This document shows positions 13,874 to 22,228 of a stretch of 35,938 bases of DNA, piece by piece (position 1 is the stretch's first letter; every line of letters begins with the position of its first letter). Made by a program: the position numbers and the translations under genes. The notes under the pieces were generated by a model. It was not told the origin of the DNA and ran no database searches. It was given only the letters and a program-made list of their open reading frames with translations. This DNA comes from Halonotius pteroides (GTDB taxonomy: Archaea > Halobacteriota > Halobacteria > Halobacteriales > Haloferacaceae): NCBI RefSeq assembly GCF_003605635.1, contig NZ_QMDW01000026.1, positions 1-35,938 on the forward strand, in the 5' to 3' direction.

Positions 13874-15247
13874 CTACACTAACGGTTCGACGAGGTCGAC
13901 GCCCTCGCCTAAGAGCGTCTGGAGTCGTTCGTCGCTGCCAGCCTCGCCGTAGACCCGCAGCTTCGGCTCGGTTCCGCTCGGCCGGATCAGCAGCCACGAG
14001 CCGTCCTCAAGGAGGAGTTTGAAGCCGTCGAGGGTGACGGTGTTGGCAACGGCTGAGCCGGCGACCGACTCGGGGATGTGGTCTTCGAGGTCGTTGAGGA
14101 CGCGTTCCTTCTCGCTGTCGGGGCAGTCGACACTGACCTTGCTGGCGTGAATCTCGCCGTGTTCGTCGAGCAGGGCGTCGACGCGGTCGTCAAGCGGTTT
14201 GGCGGCGGTGACCGCGCCGGCCAGCAGCGCCATCAGGACGCCGTCTTTCTCGCGGATGTGGCCGCGGATCGAGAAGCCGCCCGACTCCTCGCCGCCGATC
14301 AGCGCGTCTGAGTCACCCATCGCTTTGCCGACCCATTTGAATCCGACCGGTACCTCGACGACCTCCTCGCCGTTGGCCTCGGCGACACGATCGATGAGGA
14401 AGGTCGTCGACACCGAGCGGACGGCGGGGCCGGAATCCGATTCGAGGAGGTAGTCGTAGACCGCGGCGAAAAACAGATTCTCGTCGAGATAGCCACGCTC
14501 AGGGGTGGTGATCGCGATGCGGTCGGCGTCGCCGTCGTTGGCGATCCCAAGATCGGCGTCGTGCTCCTCGACCGCCTCGGCCAGCGACCGGAGGTTCTCG
14601 GGGCTGGGTTCGGGTTCATCGCCGCCGAAGTCGGGATCCTGGGTGCAGCGGCGGGTGATGACCTCCGCGCCCGCCGACTCAAGGAGGGCGTCGGTGACGC
14701 CGCGGCCGCTGCCGTGGAGGGCGTCGTAGACGATGGTGAGATCCGAGAGATCCGCGCCGACGAGATCGCTCGCGTGGTCGGCGTGGTCAGCGATAGGGTC
14801 GATCTCGGTGATCTCGCCGTGTTCCGCCTCAGGGAGGAGGTCGGGTTCGGCGAGGTTGTCGACGATCCTCTCGGTGCGTTCGGGGAGGGCGGGTGCGCCG
14901 TCTTCGGGAATGAACTTGACGCCGTTGTACTCCGGTGGATTGTGCGAGGCCGTGACCATCAGCGCACACGAGAGCCCGCGGTTGACGATCGCGTAGGCGA
15001 TCACCGGTGTCGGGCAGTCGCGTTCCGGCAGCAGCACGTCGAAACCGTGGCCAGCTATGATCTCAGCGAGGCTCTCGGCAAAGCCCGGCGAGGTTTCGCG
15101 GGCATCGTAGCCGATGATGACGGGATCGGTGTACCCCTCCTCCTCAAGATAGGTTGCGACCGCTTCGCCAACGATCCGGACACGGTCGTCGGTGAAGACA
15201 TCGAGGGTAGCACGCCACCCATCAGTGCCGAAGGCAATCTTGTCCAT
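13874..15247 (-). CDS. pgm: Phosphoglucomutase/phosphomannomutase
   Basis: A 457-residue alpha-D-phosphohexomutase. It starts with MDKIAFGTDGWRA, typical of archaeal/bacterial phosphoglucomutases of this subgroup. The phosphoserine is S101 in MVTASHNPPEYNGVKF, the Mg2+ loop is NDGDADRIAIT, the sugar-binding loop is GGEESGGFS, and the C-terminal phosphate loop is IRPSGTEPKLRVYG. The GEESGG loop points to glucose/mannose-phosphate rather than glucosamine-phosphate. An in-frame ATG at 15289 exists upstream, but the family start is at 15247. It and the GlmM-type gene flank pcn. Confidence 0.88.
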   Translation of the reverse strand: MDKIAFGTDGWRATLDVFTDDRVRIVGEAVATYLEEEGYTDPVIIGYDARETSPGFAESLAEIIAGHGFDVLLPERDCPTPVIAYAIVNRGLSCALMVTASHNPPEYNGVKFIPEDGAPALPERTERIVDNLAEPDLLPEAEHGEITEIDPIADHADHASDLVGADLSDLTIVYDALHGSGRGVTDALLESAGAEVITRRCTQDPDFGGDEPEPSPENLRSLAEAVEEHDADLGIANDGDADRIAITTPERGYLDENLFFAAVYDYLLESDSGPAVRSVSTTFLIDRVAEANGEEVVEVPVGFKWVGKAMGDSDALIGGEESGGFSIRGHIREKDGVLMALLAGAVTAAKPLDDRVDALLDEHGEIHASKVSVDCPDSEKERVLNDLEDHIPESVAGSAVANTVTLDGFKLLLEDGSWLLIRPSGTEPKLRVYGEAGSDERLQTLLGEGVDLVEPLV

Positions 15248-15328
15248 ACCATAGCTGCTGTGTGGATCGTCAAAAAGATAGGAGGTCACCAGCGTCCAAC
15301 CACCGGCTGTATCGACATAGGTTCAACC

Positions 15329-15374
15329 GATCAGTGTGCGACGACAGCAGTGATCAGTGTGCGACGACAGCAGT
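15329..15374. repeat. 23-bp perfect tandem repeat, two copies
   Basis: GATCAGTGTGCGACGACAGC plus AGT occurs twice head to tail (15329-15351 and 15352-15374). It lies between the divergent pgm and nitroreductase genes, about 90 bases before the nitroreductase start. It may be a duplicated regulator site or a replication slippage product. Confidence 0.85.
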
Positions 15375-15463
15375 GACCGGTGGTGTTGTGCATTCGCCCG
15401 TCGACAACACACCGATATCGCCGTGAGCACTGTCGTTTTCCCTGTCCACCCCCTTCTGCTGGT

Positions 15464-16138
15464 GTGGACTTCACAGATACTGTTTCGACCCGGCGATCAG
15501 TGCACGAATACAGTGATGAGTCGATCGAACAGCCAACACTCGATGCCATCTTCGAAGCGACAACGCTTGCGCCCTCCGGATACAACCTCCAGCCGTGGGA
15601 GTTCCTCGCGTTGCGCGATACTGAAACGAAAGAACGACTCAAAGCCGTTGCGAACGGCCAAGACCACGTTGTTGACGCTGACACAGCCGTTGTGGTACTC
15701 GGCAACACCGACCCGATGGCACATGCTGAGGCCGTTTTCGACGACTGGCTTGCGAAGGACTACATCCCGAATGCGGACGTACGAGACGCGCTGTTAGACA
15801 ATGTCGAAGCGATGGCTGGGATGTCTGCACCTGACCGTCAGACATGGACAACCCGGTCAACCTCGTTGGCGGCGATGACGCTCATGTATGCGGCGTGGAC
15901 ACACGGTGTTGCCAGCTGTCCGATGGAAGGATTCGACGCCGATGCCCTCGTTGAGGAGTTTGATATCCCTGACGGCTACGAGCCGGTCATGCTCATCACC
16001 CTCGGCTATCCCGCTGAGCCGACGGCTGACATCGATAACGAACGGAAGGGACGCCGCCCGATCGATGCGGTCGTCCACTACGAGACGTTCGACCCGAGTG
16101 CGGAGACAACGCTCGAAACACCGGATCTCGACTCCTAA
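15464..16138 (+). CDS. Nitroreductase family protein
   Basis: A 224-residue flavoprotein of the nitroreductase fold, which uses FMN and NAD(P)H. The N-terminal STRRSVHEYSDESI block carries the FMN phosphate-binding arginines. APSGYNLQPWEFL is the flavin/substrate loop, and ITLGYPAEP near the C-terminus is the second FMN contact region. The GTG at 15464 is chosen because homology begins at VDFTDTVSTRRS; an in-frame ATG at 15380 would add 28 poorly conserved, basic residues. The physiological substrate is unknown. Its stop overlaps, tail to tail, the end of a small frameshifted gene on the other strand. Confidence 0.88.
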   Translation: MDFTDTVSTRRSVHEYSDESIEQPTLDAIFEATTLAPSGYNLQPWEFLALRDTETKERLKAVANGQDHVVDADTAVVVLGNTDPMAHAEAVFDDWLAKDYIPNADVRDALLDNVEAMAGMSAPDRQTWTTRSTSLAAMTLMYAAWTHGVASCPMEGFDADALVEEFDIPDGYEPVMLITLGYPAEPTADIDNERKGRRPIDAVVHYETFDPSAETTLETPDLDS

Positions 16139-16349
16139 ACACTGATCTCGTCCGGCGTCAGTAGCCGCTTTTCTTGTCGATCGAATGCGACGATGCTGGC
16201 GGCAATACTCTCACGGTCTTTGGTTGTCAGTTGTTCGATCAGGGTGACTCCTGTCCCACAGAAAATACCACCCCGGAGCTCGAACGGGAAGCGTTGGGTA
16301 ACTTCCCCTACCTGTTCCGGGTAGTAGTCACACAGTCACCTTCAGTCAC
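16135..16349 (-). pseudogene. Frameshifted small gene of about 70 codons, function unknown
   Basis: The minus strand encodes an uninterrupted, protein-like segment from about 16329 to 16135: DYYPEQVGEVTQRFPFEL, then RGGIFCGTGVTLIEQL and a tail ending RLLTPDEISV. It has no start codon in frame. A GTG at 16349 opens the adjacent frame (VTEGDC), and dropping two bases (GT near 16330-16331) joins it smoothly to DYYPEQ. This suggests a 70-residue haloarchaeal protein broken by a 2-base insertion or a sequencing error. I do not recognise the family. It is too short and split to stand out as an ordinary open frame. Confidence 0.5.
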
Positions 16350-16592
16350 GAAAGGCGACTACCAACAGATTACGATGAGAGGCTGAAATAACCATCGACG
16401 AGATATTAAAAAAGATAACTACAGAAAACCGGCAATAGCATCACAATATACTTCGGTGCTGCCTGCTGAATCGATGCTTCCTATTATTCTACTATAATTA
16501 TCTTGTTTGAAAATCGCTGCCACAATTTTATATTCGTCTTCGGAGTTCGTCCCGATATCGCCGACCCTGTTCCGGGTGGGCGACGTCACACT
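16350..16592 (+). promoter_or_regulatory. AT-rich region upstream of archaellin gene
   Basis: No gene is supported. TATA-like sequences occur, the best being ATTTTATATT (about 16525-16534), some 60 bases before the archaellin start, implying a leader of roughly 30-35 bases. The sequence is markedly more AT-rich than its surroundings. Confidence 0.45.
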
Positions 16593-17180
16593 ATGTTCAA
16601 CGCAGCGAACCGAGGTCAGGTGGGGATCGGCACGCTCATCGTGTTCATCGCGATGGTGTTAGTCGCGGCGATCGCCGCGGGCGTGTTGATCAACACGGCC
16701 GGCCTCCTCCAATCACAGGCACAGCAAACCGGTGAAGAAACGACGGCCGAGGTCAGCGATGTCGTTCAGGTCGGTGAGGTAATCGGGCTTGAGACAAACG
16801 CAAACAACACGATCGATACGCTCAATGCGAGCGTTCGACTCGCCGCCGGCTCCGACCCGATCAACCTCAGCAAGGTGTCGTACACCATCGAAACCGACGG
16901 CGAAGCGACCGTGGTCAACGGTGCAAATACGAGTGCCGGCACCGCCAGCGATGGGATCGAATTGTATCCAAAACAGGGGCTCGAAGACGGCACCGATATC
17001 ATATCCGACCAAAACGATCTCATGGTGGTCGAGTTTTCCTTGACGGATATCAGTGGTGTGTCGCCACTCAACGAGTCAGAATCGATCACCTTCATCTCGC
17101 AAGCCCCGGCGGGTGGAAGCACCTACAAGCAGCTACAGGCCCCCCGCCGAATCGAGAACAACAGCGCGTACATCCTCTAA
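16593..17180 (+). CDS. Archaellin (type B flagellin) precursor
   Basis: A 195-residue archaellin, the filament subunit of the archaeal swimming apparatus. The short type-IV-pilin-like leader MFNAANRG is cut by the prepilin peptidase after G8, leaving [22 protein letters not shown], the hydrophobic helix that packs in the filament core. The surface part has several N-glycosylation sequons (NNT, NAS, NLS, NTS, NES, NNS), and the C-terminus has the familiar QLQAPRRI strand. The chemotaxis and fla/arl machinery genes are not adjacent, so this is a stand-alone filament gene. It could be a minor filament or ecoparalogue. The upstream frame to 16503 is ignored, since the leader motif fixes the start. 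Confidence 0.92.
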   Translation: MFNAANRGQVGIGTLIVFIAMVLVAAIAAGVLINTAGLLQSQAQQTGEETTAEVSDVVQVGEVIGLETNANNTIDTLNASVRLAAGSDPINLSKVSYTIETDGEATVVNGANTSAGTASDGIELYPKQGLEDGTDIISDQNDLMVVEFSLTDISGVSPLNESESITFISQAPAGGSTYKQLQAPRRIENNSAYIL

Positions 17181-17314
17181 GCTGCCGGCTGGCTTCAACG
17201 ACCCCTTTTGAGCATCCGCCTCATCGCAGTCTGACATACTCAGTCGTCACCCCCACAACCACTCTCCCATCTCTACAGAGGCGGGTTGTGCTACCGCTTT
17301 CTGTGTTTGATACG

Positions 17315-19102
17315 TTATTTGCCCCAGAACGGATCGCGCTTTCGTCGCTTGTTCAGATACCCTGACAACGCCTCCAGCTCGTCGGCCGGGATCTCGTCGT
17401 TGAGCTCCTGTTCGAGGATCTTGGCGTGTTTCTCGGGGAGTTCGATCCAGAGCTCGTCGCCCTCCTCGATCTGGCGGCCAACGGTCGGCCCGTCGATGGC
17501 GACGCTGACGCGCTCGCCGGCGCGGGCTTCCTCAACGTCGTCACCCTGTGCTTGAATCCCCGACAGCTCGCCGACCCGATCCGGCTCGTTGTTGTCGAAT
17601 TTGGCGACGTTCGTGTTGTTGTTGATCGTCCCCGACATGATCTCAACGCCGACGACCGCGGGGTCGGACTGCCGGAAGGTGTGATCGTCGAGGATCTGAA
17701 ACCGGGCGGGGCGGACGATCTTATCGAGGATCGTCTCCTGTTGGGCCCGCTGCATCTCCGCGACGTGTTCCTCGTAGTCCTCGACGAGCTGGTAGATCAC
17801 GTCGTCGGCGAACAGCGTCACCTCGCTTTGTTCGAGTTCGCGCTCGGCATCCGGTAGCACCTCAACGTTGAACCCGAGAATCACCGTATGCTCGGGCTCT
17901 CTGGCTGTGCCGGCGACCGCGATATCCCGTGGGGCCACGTCGCCGACCTCCGCCCGGAGGATCGGCACCTCGGCCTCCTGTAAGGCGTTGGCCATCGCTT
18001 CGAGACTGCCGAGGGTGTCGGCTTTGACGACGACGCCCTCCTCTTCGGTGTCGACCTCGATCTCAGCGAGTTCGGCTTCGACTTCCGCGATCACATCGTC
18101 AACATCGCGGTCGCGGACGACCCGAACCGGCGCGCCAGCCATCGCCTCATCCAGATCGGGGGCGGCGATCTTGACACCCGCGGCGGCGGCGACGGCGTCG
18201 ACGCGTTCGAAGCGGTTTTCGACCCGGATCTCGGCGTTGGGCTGCGGCTGGAGCAACGCCCGGATCTCGGTGACGATCGGGTCGTTGACCCCACCAACGA
18301 CGATCTGGTCGCCCTCGTTGATCGTCCCGTCGTAGACAACGACATCCAGCGTCGCGCCGAACCCCTGTTGATCTTTGACCTCCAAGACTGTCCCCTCGCC
18401 GGGGCCGGCCACATCGATCTCCATCTCGGCTTTCATAAACCGCTGGGAGAGGCCCATCAACACCGCGAGGATGTCGGGGACGCCCTCGCCGGTCAGCGCG
18501 GAACAGGGGACGACGCCGATGTTTTTCTGGAAGTTCTGGACCCGCCAGTAGAGATCCGCCGAAAAGCCATCGTCCGACAGCTGGCCGATAATCTCATAGA
18601 GGTTTTCGTCGAGTCGCTGCCGGGCGGTATCGCTTTGGGCGTCGTAACTTGGCTTGATCGGGGCGTTCTCGTTTGGATTCCAACCTGGTGTCGTGTCGGC
18701 TTTGTTGGCGGCGACGACAAAGGGCGTGCCGGTGCGCTGGAGGATGTCGAGAGCTTCCTCAGTTTGTGGCTGGAAGCCATCGTTGACGTCGACAACGAGG
18801 ATCGCGAGATCGGCGAGCGCGCCGCCTCGTGAGCGCAGCGTTGAAAACGAGTGGTGGCCGGGCGTATCGATAAACAGCAGCCCCGGCAGGTCGAAGTCCT
18901 CGACTGTGACAAGATCGCCAGCCATGTCGGCGATCGTTTCGAGTGGAACGGCCGTCGCGCCGATATGCTGGGTGATCGCGCCGGCCTCGCCCTCGCTGAC
19001 CGCTGAGCCGCGGATCTTATCCAGCAGGCTGGTTTTGCCGTGATCGACGTGGCCGAGGACAGCAACGATCGGGGTTCGCAGTGAGGTATCGTGATCTGAC
19101 AT
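17315..19102 (-). CDS. infB: Translation initiation factor aIF5B/IF-2
   Basis: A 595-residue aIF5B, the GTPase that promotes subunit joining and initiator-tRNA placement. The G domain occupies residues 1-230, with G1 GHVDHGKT (17-24), G3 DTPGH and G4 ANKAD. Domain II follows (GTVLEVKDQQGFGATLDVVVYDGTI), then domain III (VVKADTLGSLEAMANAL) and domain IV with the C-terminal tRNA-binding barrel. The length is normal for archaea and no intein is present. The protein is highly acidic. Confidence 0.95.
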   Translation of the reverse strand: MSDHDTSLRTPIVAVLGHVDHGKTSLLDKIRGSAVSEGEAGAITQHIGATAVPLETIADMAGDLVTVEDFDLPGLLFIDTPGHHSFSTLRSRGGALADLAILVVDVNDGFQPQTEEALDILQRTGTPFVVAANKADTTPGWNPNENAPIKPSYDAQSDTARQRLDENLYEIIGQLSDDGFSADLYWRVQNFQKNIGVVPCSALTGEGVPDILAVLMGLSQRFMKAEMEIDVAGPGEGTVLEVKDQQGFGATLDVVVYDGTINEGDQIVVGGVNDPIVTEIRALLQPQPNAEIRVENRFERVDAVAAAAGVKIAAPDLDEAMAGAPVRVVRDRDVDDVIAEVEAELAEIEVDTEEEGVVVKADTLGSLEAMANALQEAEVPILRAEVGDVAPRDIAVAGTAREPEHTVILGFNVEVLPDAERELEQSEVTLFADDVIYQLVEDYEEHVAEMQRAQQETILDKIVRPARFQILDDHTFRQSDPAVVGVEIMSGTINNNTNVAKFDNNEPDRVGELSGIQAQGDDVEEARAGERVSVAIDGPTVGRQIEEGDELWIELPEKHAKILEQELNDEIPADELEALSGYLNKRRKRDPFWGK

Positions 19103-19251
19103 GCAGAGAACTCCGGCAACCGCGTTACCGGTGGAAACAGGCCATCGGAGTTAAGCCTTTCAAATTTCCTTGTCGCCACTGCTGGCGTCTCCCCGTGCGG
19201 TCGTCCTGCCTGTTCCACAGCTATATTCACCTGCGTCGGTAACCTGCGGGT

Positions 19252-19977
19252 ATGACAGACACCATCCTCATTCCGTTCGAACTCCCGGATCACAAGGCAT
19301 TATCGCCGGTGTTAGTCAACGATCTTGCATCGTTGGATGTCGTTGTGCTCGGCCATTTTGCGGTTCCCGAACAGACACCGGTTGAAGCCGCCCGCGAGCA
19401 GTTCGAAGCCGAGGCCCAGACAACACTGGACGAGATCGCCGACCAGTTCCGCGACGTGGGGGCGACAGCTCGAACCCGACTTGTCTTTGGGAAACAACGG
19501 GCCGCGACCATCGACCGGGTGATGATCGAAGAAGACTGCACAGCGGAGCTCAATCCCGCTTCAACCGACGGGATTGACCGTATTCTGGTTCCGATTCCAG
19601 CGGCCGACAACGTCGATCGTCTTCCGAGGTTTGTCGATATCCTGTGTGAGGATTCAACTCGTGAGATCACCCTGTTTCACGTCGCCGAGGGCGAGGAATC
19701 ACGCGACCACGCCGAGGAAATCGTCACCGAAACCCGCGAGGAAATGCTTGAGGCTGGCTTCGATGCCGACGCCGTTGATACACTCGTAGTCGAGGGCGAT
19801 AGTCACGACAGCGAGATCCTCACTGTCGCCGCCGACTACGACGCGGTCGTCATGTACGAGGCCCAGTCAGGGCTCAGCGACCACATCTTCGGTAGCCTGC
19901 CGGATCGCATCGGCGACGAAACCGGCGACCCCGTGATCGTTGTTCGACGCGATTACGATCCGTCGGCGACCGATTAA
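19252..19977 (+). CDS. Universal stress protein (UspA)-like protein
   Basis: A 241-residue protein resembling one or two fused Usp folds. It starts MTDTILIPFELPDHKAL with the typical first strand, has a second ILVPIP strand near residue 110, ITLFHVAEGEE, and ends in a Usp-like block, DAVVMYEAQSGLSDHIFGSLPDRI then PVIVVRR. In haloarchaea such proteins often lie beside amino acid permeases and may regulate them. A TATA-like GCTATATTC (about 19220-19228) is 28 bases before the ATG. Its stop overlaps that of the convergent permease gene by four bases. Confidence 0.8.
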   Translation: MTDTILIPFELPDHKALSPVLVNDLASLDVVVLGHFAVPEQTPVEAAREQFEAEAQTTLDEIADQFRDVGATARTRLVFGKQRAATIDRVMIEEDCTAELNPASTDGIDRILVPIPAADNVDRLPRFVDILCEDSTREITLFHVAEGEESRDHAEEIVTETREEMLEAGFDADAVDTLVVEGDSHDSEILTVAADYDAVVMYEAQSGLSDHIFGSLPDRIGDETGDPVIVVRRDYDPSATD

Positions 19978-21347
19978 TCGCTCTCCGGTTCGGGTGTCTC
20001 CTTTCGACGTCGTCGCTGGAGGTACTGACTGGCTGCTCCGACGCGGTCGGTTCGCGAGCGGCCGTACAACAGGTAGATGACCGCTCCACCGATGATGATC
20101 CCGCCGGCCCCGAGCAGCGGCACCAGCCCCATCTGTGTCAACAGGGCCATACACCCGAGAAAGCCAAACACCTGCACATACGGGTACCCTGGCGCGGTAA
20201 ACGCCGGCTCATAGCTTGTCGGATTCCCGACCCGAAACGCGATCAGCGCGAGGTTCAAAAACGAAAAGACGAGAATCTGAAACGCGCTGGCGAGCTTTGC
20301 CAACTCGATCACCGGCACGAAGGCGATCAACAGCAACAGGACGGCCCCGGTCAGCAACACCGCATTCCGCGGGGTTTTGAACCGCCGATCGATCCGTCTG
20401 AGAATCGGTGGCAACAGCTGATCTCGGCTCATCGCCAGCGGAAACCGCGAGGATGAAAGCACGCCGGCGTTTGCCATACTGGTCAGCGCGACGACCGCGA
20501 TCACCGAGATAACGACGACCCCGGCCCCACCGAACAGCATCGCCGCCCCGTCTGCCATCGGTGTCAGCGATGCGGTTCCATCCGGGCCACCCGTTTTCAA
20601 CACCGACGGATCGGCGAGTCCGACCACCGCACCGACGACGCCGATATAGATAACGGCCATAATCCCCAGTGAGCCAAGCATCGCCCGCGGGAGATTTTTG
20701 CCGGGCTCTTTGACCTCCTCTGCCACACTGGCGATCTTGGTCACGCCGGCATAGGAGACAAACACGAAGGCCGCGGCGGTCACGATCCCGGTGTTGCCGT
20801 CTGTTCGAAGCGGCGTAAACCGGCTCGTCTCGGCAAACAGCCCCGCGTTGATCGTGAAGGCGGTGATACCAACGATGACCAGGCTGACGATGATCGCCTG
20901 CACCTGCCCGCTGAGCTTCGTGCCCGAGATGTTGAGCACGACGACCAACGTCCCGAGAGCGAGGGCGACGATAACGATCTGGCCCTGTGAGATCGGCACA
21001 AGCAACAGCAGATACGCGCCGAGGCCGACAAGGGCAAAGGAGCTTTTGAATATCAGCGAGAACCACGCGCCGATGCCGGCGATCGTTCCGAACAACGGCC
21101 CCATAGCGCGATCAATGTAGAGATACGTTCCGCCGGACTCCGGCATCGCGGTCGCCATCTCGGCTTTCGACAGTGCGGCGGGCAAGACGATAATCGCCGC
21201 AAGGAGATACGCCACCACTACCGCGGGGCCGGCTTTTTTGTAGCCAAGGGCTGGAAGGACGAAGATCCCACTGCCGATCATCGCACCCATGCTGATCATC
21301 ATCGTCGAGTACAGCCCAAGACTTCGTTCGAGATCGCCTGACCCCAT
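19974..21347 (-). CDS. APC-family amino acid permease
   Basis: A 457-residue polytopic transporter of the amino acid-polyamine-organocation superfamily, with about 12 hydrophobic helices. The first helix holds the hallmark unwound substrate-binding segment MGAMIGSGIFVLPA, and AEMATAMPESGGTYLYI follows as the second conserved block. The C-terminus is arginine-rich and then acidic. No cytoplasmic Usp or TrkA-C domain is fused. Instead a free-standing Usp-like gene lies tail to tail with it. The substrate is not predictable. Confidence 0.9.
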   Translation of the reverse strand: MGSGDLERSLGLYSTMMISMGAMIGSGIFVLPALGYKKAGPAVVVAYLLAAIIVLPAALSKAEMATAMPESGGTYLYIDRAMGPLFGTIAGIGAWFSLIFKSSFALVGLGAYLLLLVPISQGQIVIVALALGTLVVVLNISGTKLSGQVQAIIVSLVIVGITAFTINAGLFAETSRFTPLRTDGNTGIVTAAAFVFVSYAGVTKIASVAEEVKEPGKNLPRAMLGSLGIMAVIYIGVVGAVVGLADPSVLKTGGPDGTASLTPMADGAAMLFGGAGVVVISVIAVVALTSMANAGVLSSSRFPLAMSRDQLLPPILRRIDRRFKTPRNAVLLTGAVLLLLIAFVPVIELAKLASAFQILVFSFLNLALIAFRVGNPTSYEPAFTAPGYPYVQVFGFLGCMALLTQMGLVPLLGAGGIIIGGAVIYLLYGRSRTDRVGAASQYLQRRRRKETPEPESD

Positions 21348-21469
21348 TTCATACTACTGCGGCAGCAACACCCAAAAGCCTCCCCCCGAATCATCGGGTA
21401 TCAACACGTTTCGGCGATCAGACTGTGCGCCGCCCCTCATCGCTGACGGCTGTCGGACGCGCCCGTGGC

Positions 21470-21478
21470 GTTTATATG
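21470..21478 (+). promoter_or_regulatory. TATA box of PRC-barrel-nob1 unit
   Basis: GTTTATATG lies about 25-30 bases before the ATG at 21501, the spacing expected for a leaderless haloarchaeal transcript. Confidence 0.55.
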
Positions 21479-21500
21479 AGTCCGCCCGCCTACCTCAGGC

Positions 21501-21746
21501 ATGGTTGACATACTCGCGGAAAACCTCTCGGGCAAAGCCGTGATGGGCGCCGACGGGACGGAACTCGGCGACCTCTACAACATTACAATGGATCTCAAAA
21601 CCGGTCGGCTCCACGACCTGCTTGTCACCCCCAACGAGGGGATCTCGGCGGCGGCCGCCGATTTCCCGGCCAACGAGGACGGCCGCCTCGAAATCCCAGC
21701 CGGTGCCGTTGATGCGGTCAAAGACTACATCGTTGTTTCTCGGTAA
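21501..21746 (+). CDS. PRC-barrel domain protein
   Basis: An 81-residue single PRC-barrel domain (LSGKAVMGADGTELGDLYNI, then DLLVTPNEG, and DAVKDYIVVSR at the end). The PRC barrel is named after photosynthetic reaction centres and is related to the RNA-processing protein RimM. It lies four bases upstream of nob1, so the two are surely cotranscribed. Small PRC-barrel proteins beside rRNA maturation factors suggest a role in RNA processing or ribosome assembly, but this is inferred from context. Confidence 0.88.
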   Translation: MVDILAENLSGKAVMGADGTELGDLYNITMDLKTGRLHDLLVTPNEGISAAAADFPANEDGRLEIPAGAVDAVKDYIVVSR

Positions 21747-21750
21747 CTAT

Positions 21751-22209
21751 ATGCAGATTCTCGACACGTCGGCATTTATCAACGAGTATCACACCGATGA
21801 GGACACCGCCTCGGTTCCACAAGTCCACGAGGAGTTGGAGGGCGAACACGCCTTCCGTTTCGACGCCGAGGAAGGCGCGGGGATGCACATTCACATCCCC
21901 TCCGAGGAGACGGTTGCAAAGATCAACCGCGCGGCAACCGAAACCGGCGATGCCGACGAACTCAGCGACACCGATATGGTGCTTATCGCCGCCGCCTTCG
22001 AACTTGACGGGACATTAGTCACCGACGATTACGCGATGCAGAACGTCGCCGATCGGCTCAACGTCGCCGTCAACGTGATCGCCCAGGAGGGGATCACCGA
22101 ACAGCGGGAGTGGCAGTTCCAGTGTCAGGGCTGTGGCCGCACCTACGACGACAATCTCGATCGCTGTCGGATCTGCGGCAGCGACCTTGCCCGCAAAAAC
22201 CCGAGTTAA
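21751..22209 (+). CDS. nob1: Endoribonuclease Nob1
   Basis: A 152-residue Nob1, the PIN-domain nuclease that cuts the 3' end of 16S rRNA late in small-subunit maturation. The PIN domain has the acidic active-site residues D5 (ILDTSAFI), a mid-domain Glu (EELEGEH), D73/D75 (LSDTDMVLIAAA) and D92-D93 (LVTDDYAMQNVA). A zinc ribbon follows with C125, C128, C139 and C142. The ATG at 21751 follows the PRC-barrel stop by four bases. Confidence 0.93.
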   Translation: MQILDTSAFINEYHTDEDTASVPQVHEELEGEHAFRFDAEEGAGMHIHIPSEETVAKINRAATETGDADELSDTDMVLIAAAFELDGTLVTDDYAMQNVADRLNVAVNVIAQEGITEQREWQFQCQGCGRTYDDNLDRCRICGSDLARKNPS

Positions 22210-22228
22210 GCTGTCGGTATCGCCTGTC

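Noticed and set aside
14561-15376. 271-codon plus-strand frame
   Set aside because: Antisense of pgm; composition is not that of a halophilic protein.
16174-16386. 70-codon plus-strand frame
   Set aside because: It is opposite the protein-like frameshifted minus-strand gene and has no family resemblance.
19125-19138. TTACCGGTGGAAAC, resembling a haloarchaeal origin recognition box
   Set aside because: Only one copy, no G-run beside it, no AT-rich unwinding element and no orc1/cdc6 gene nearby.
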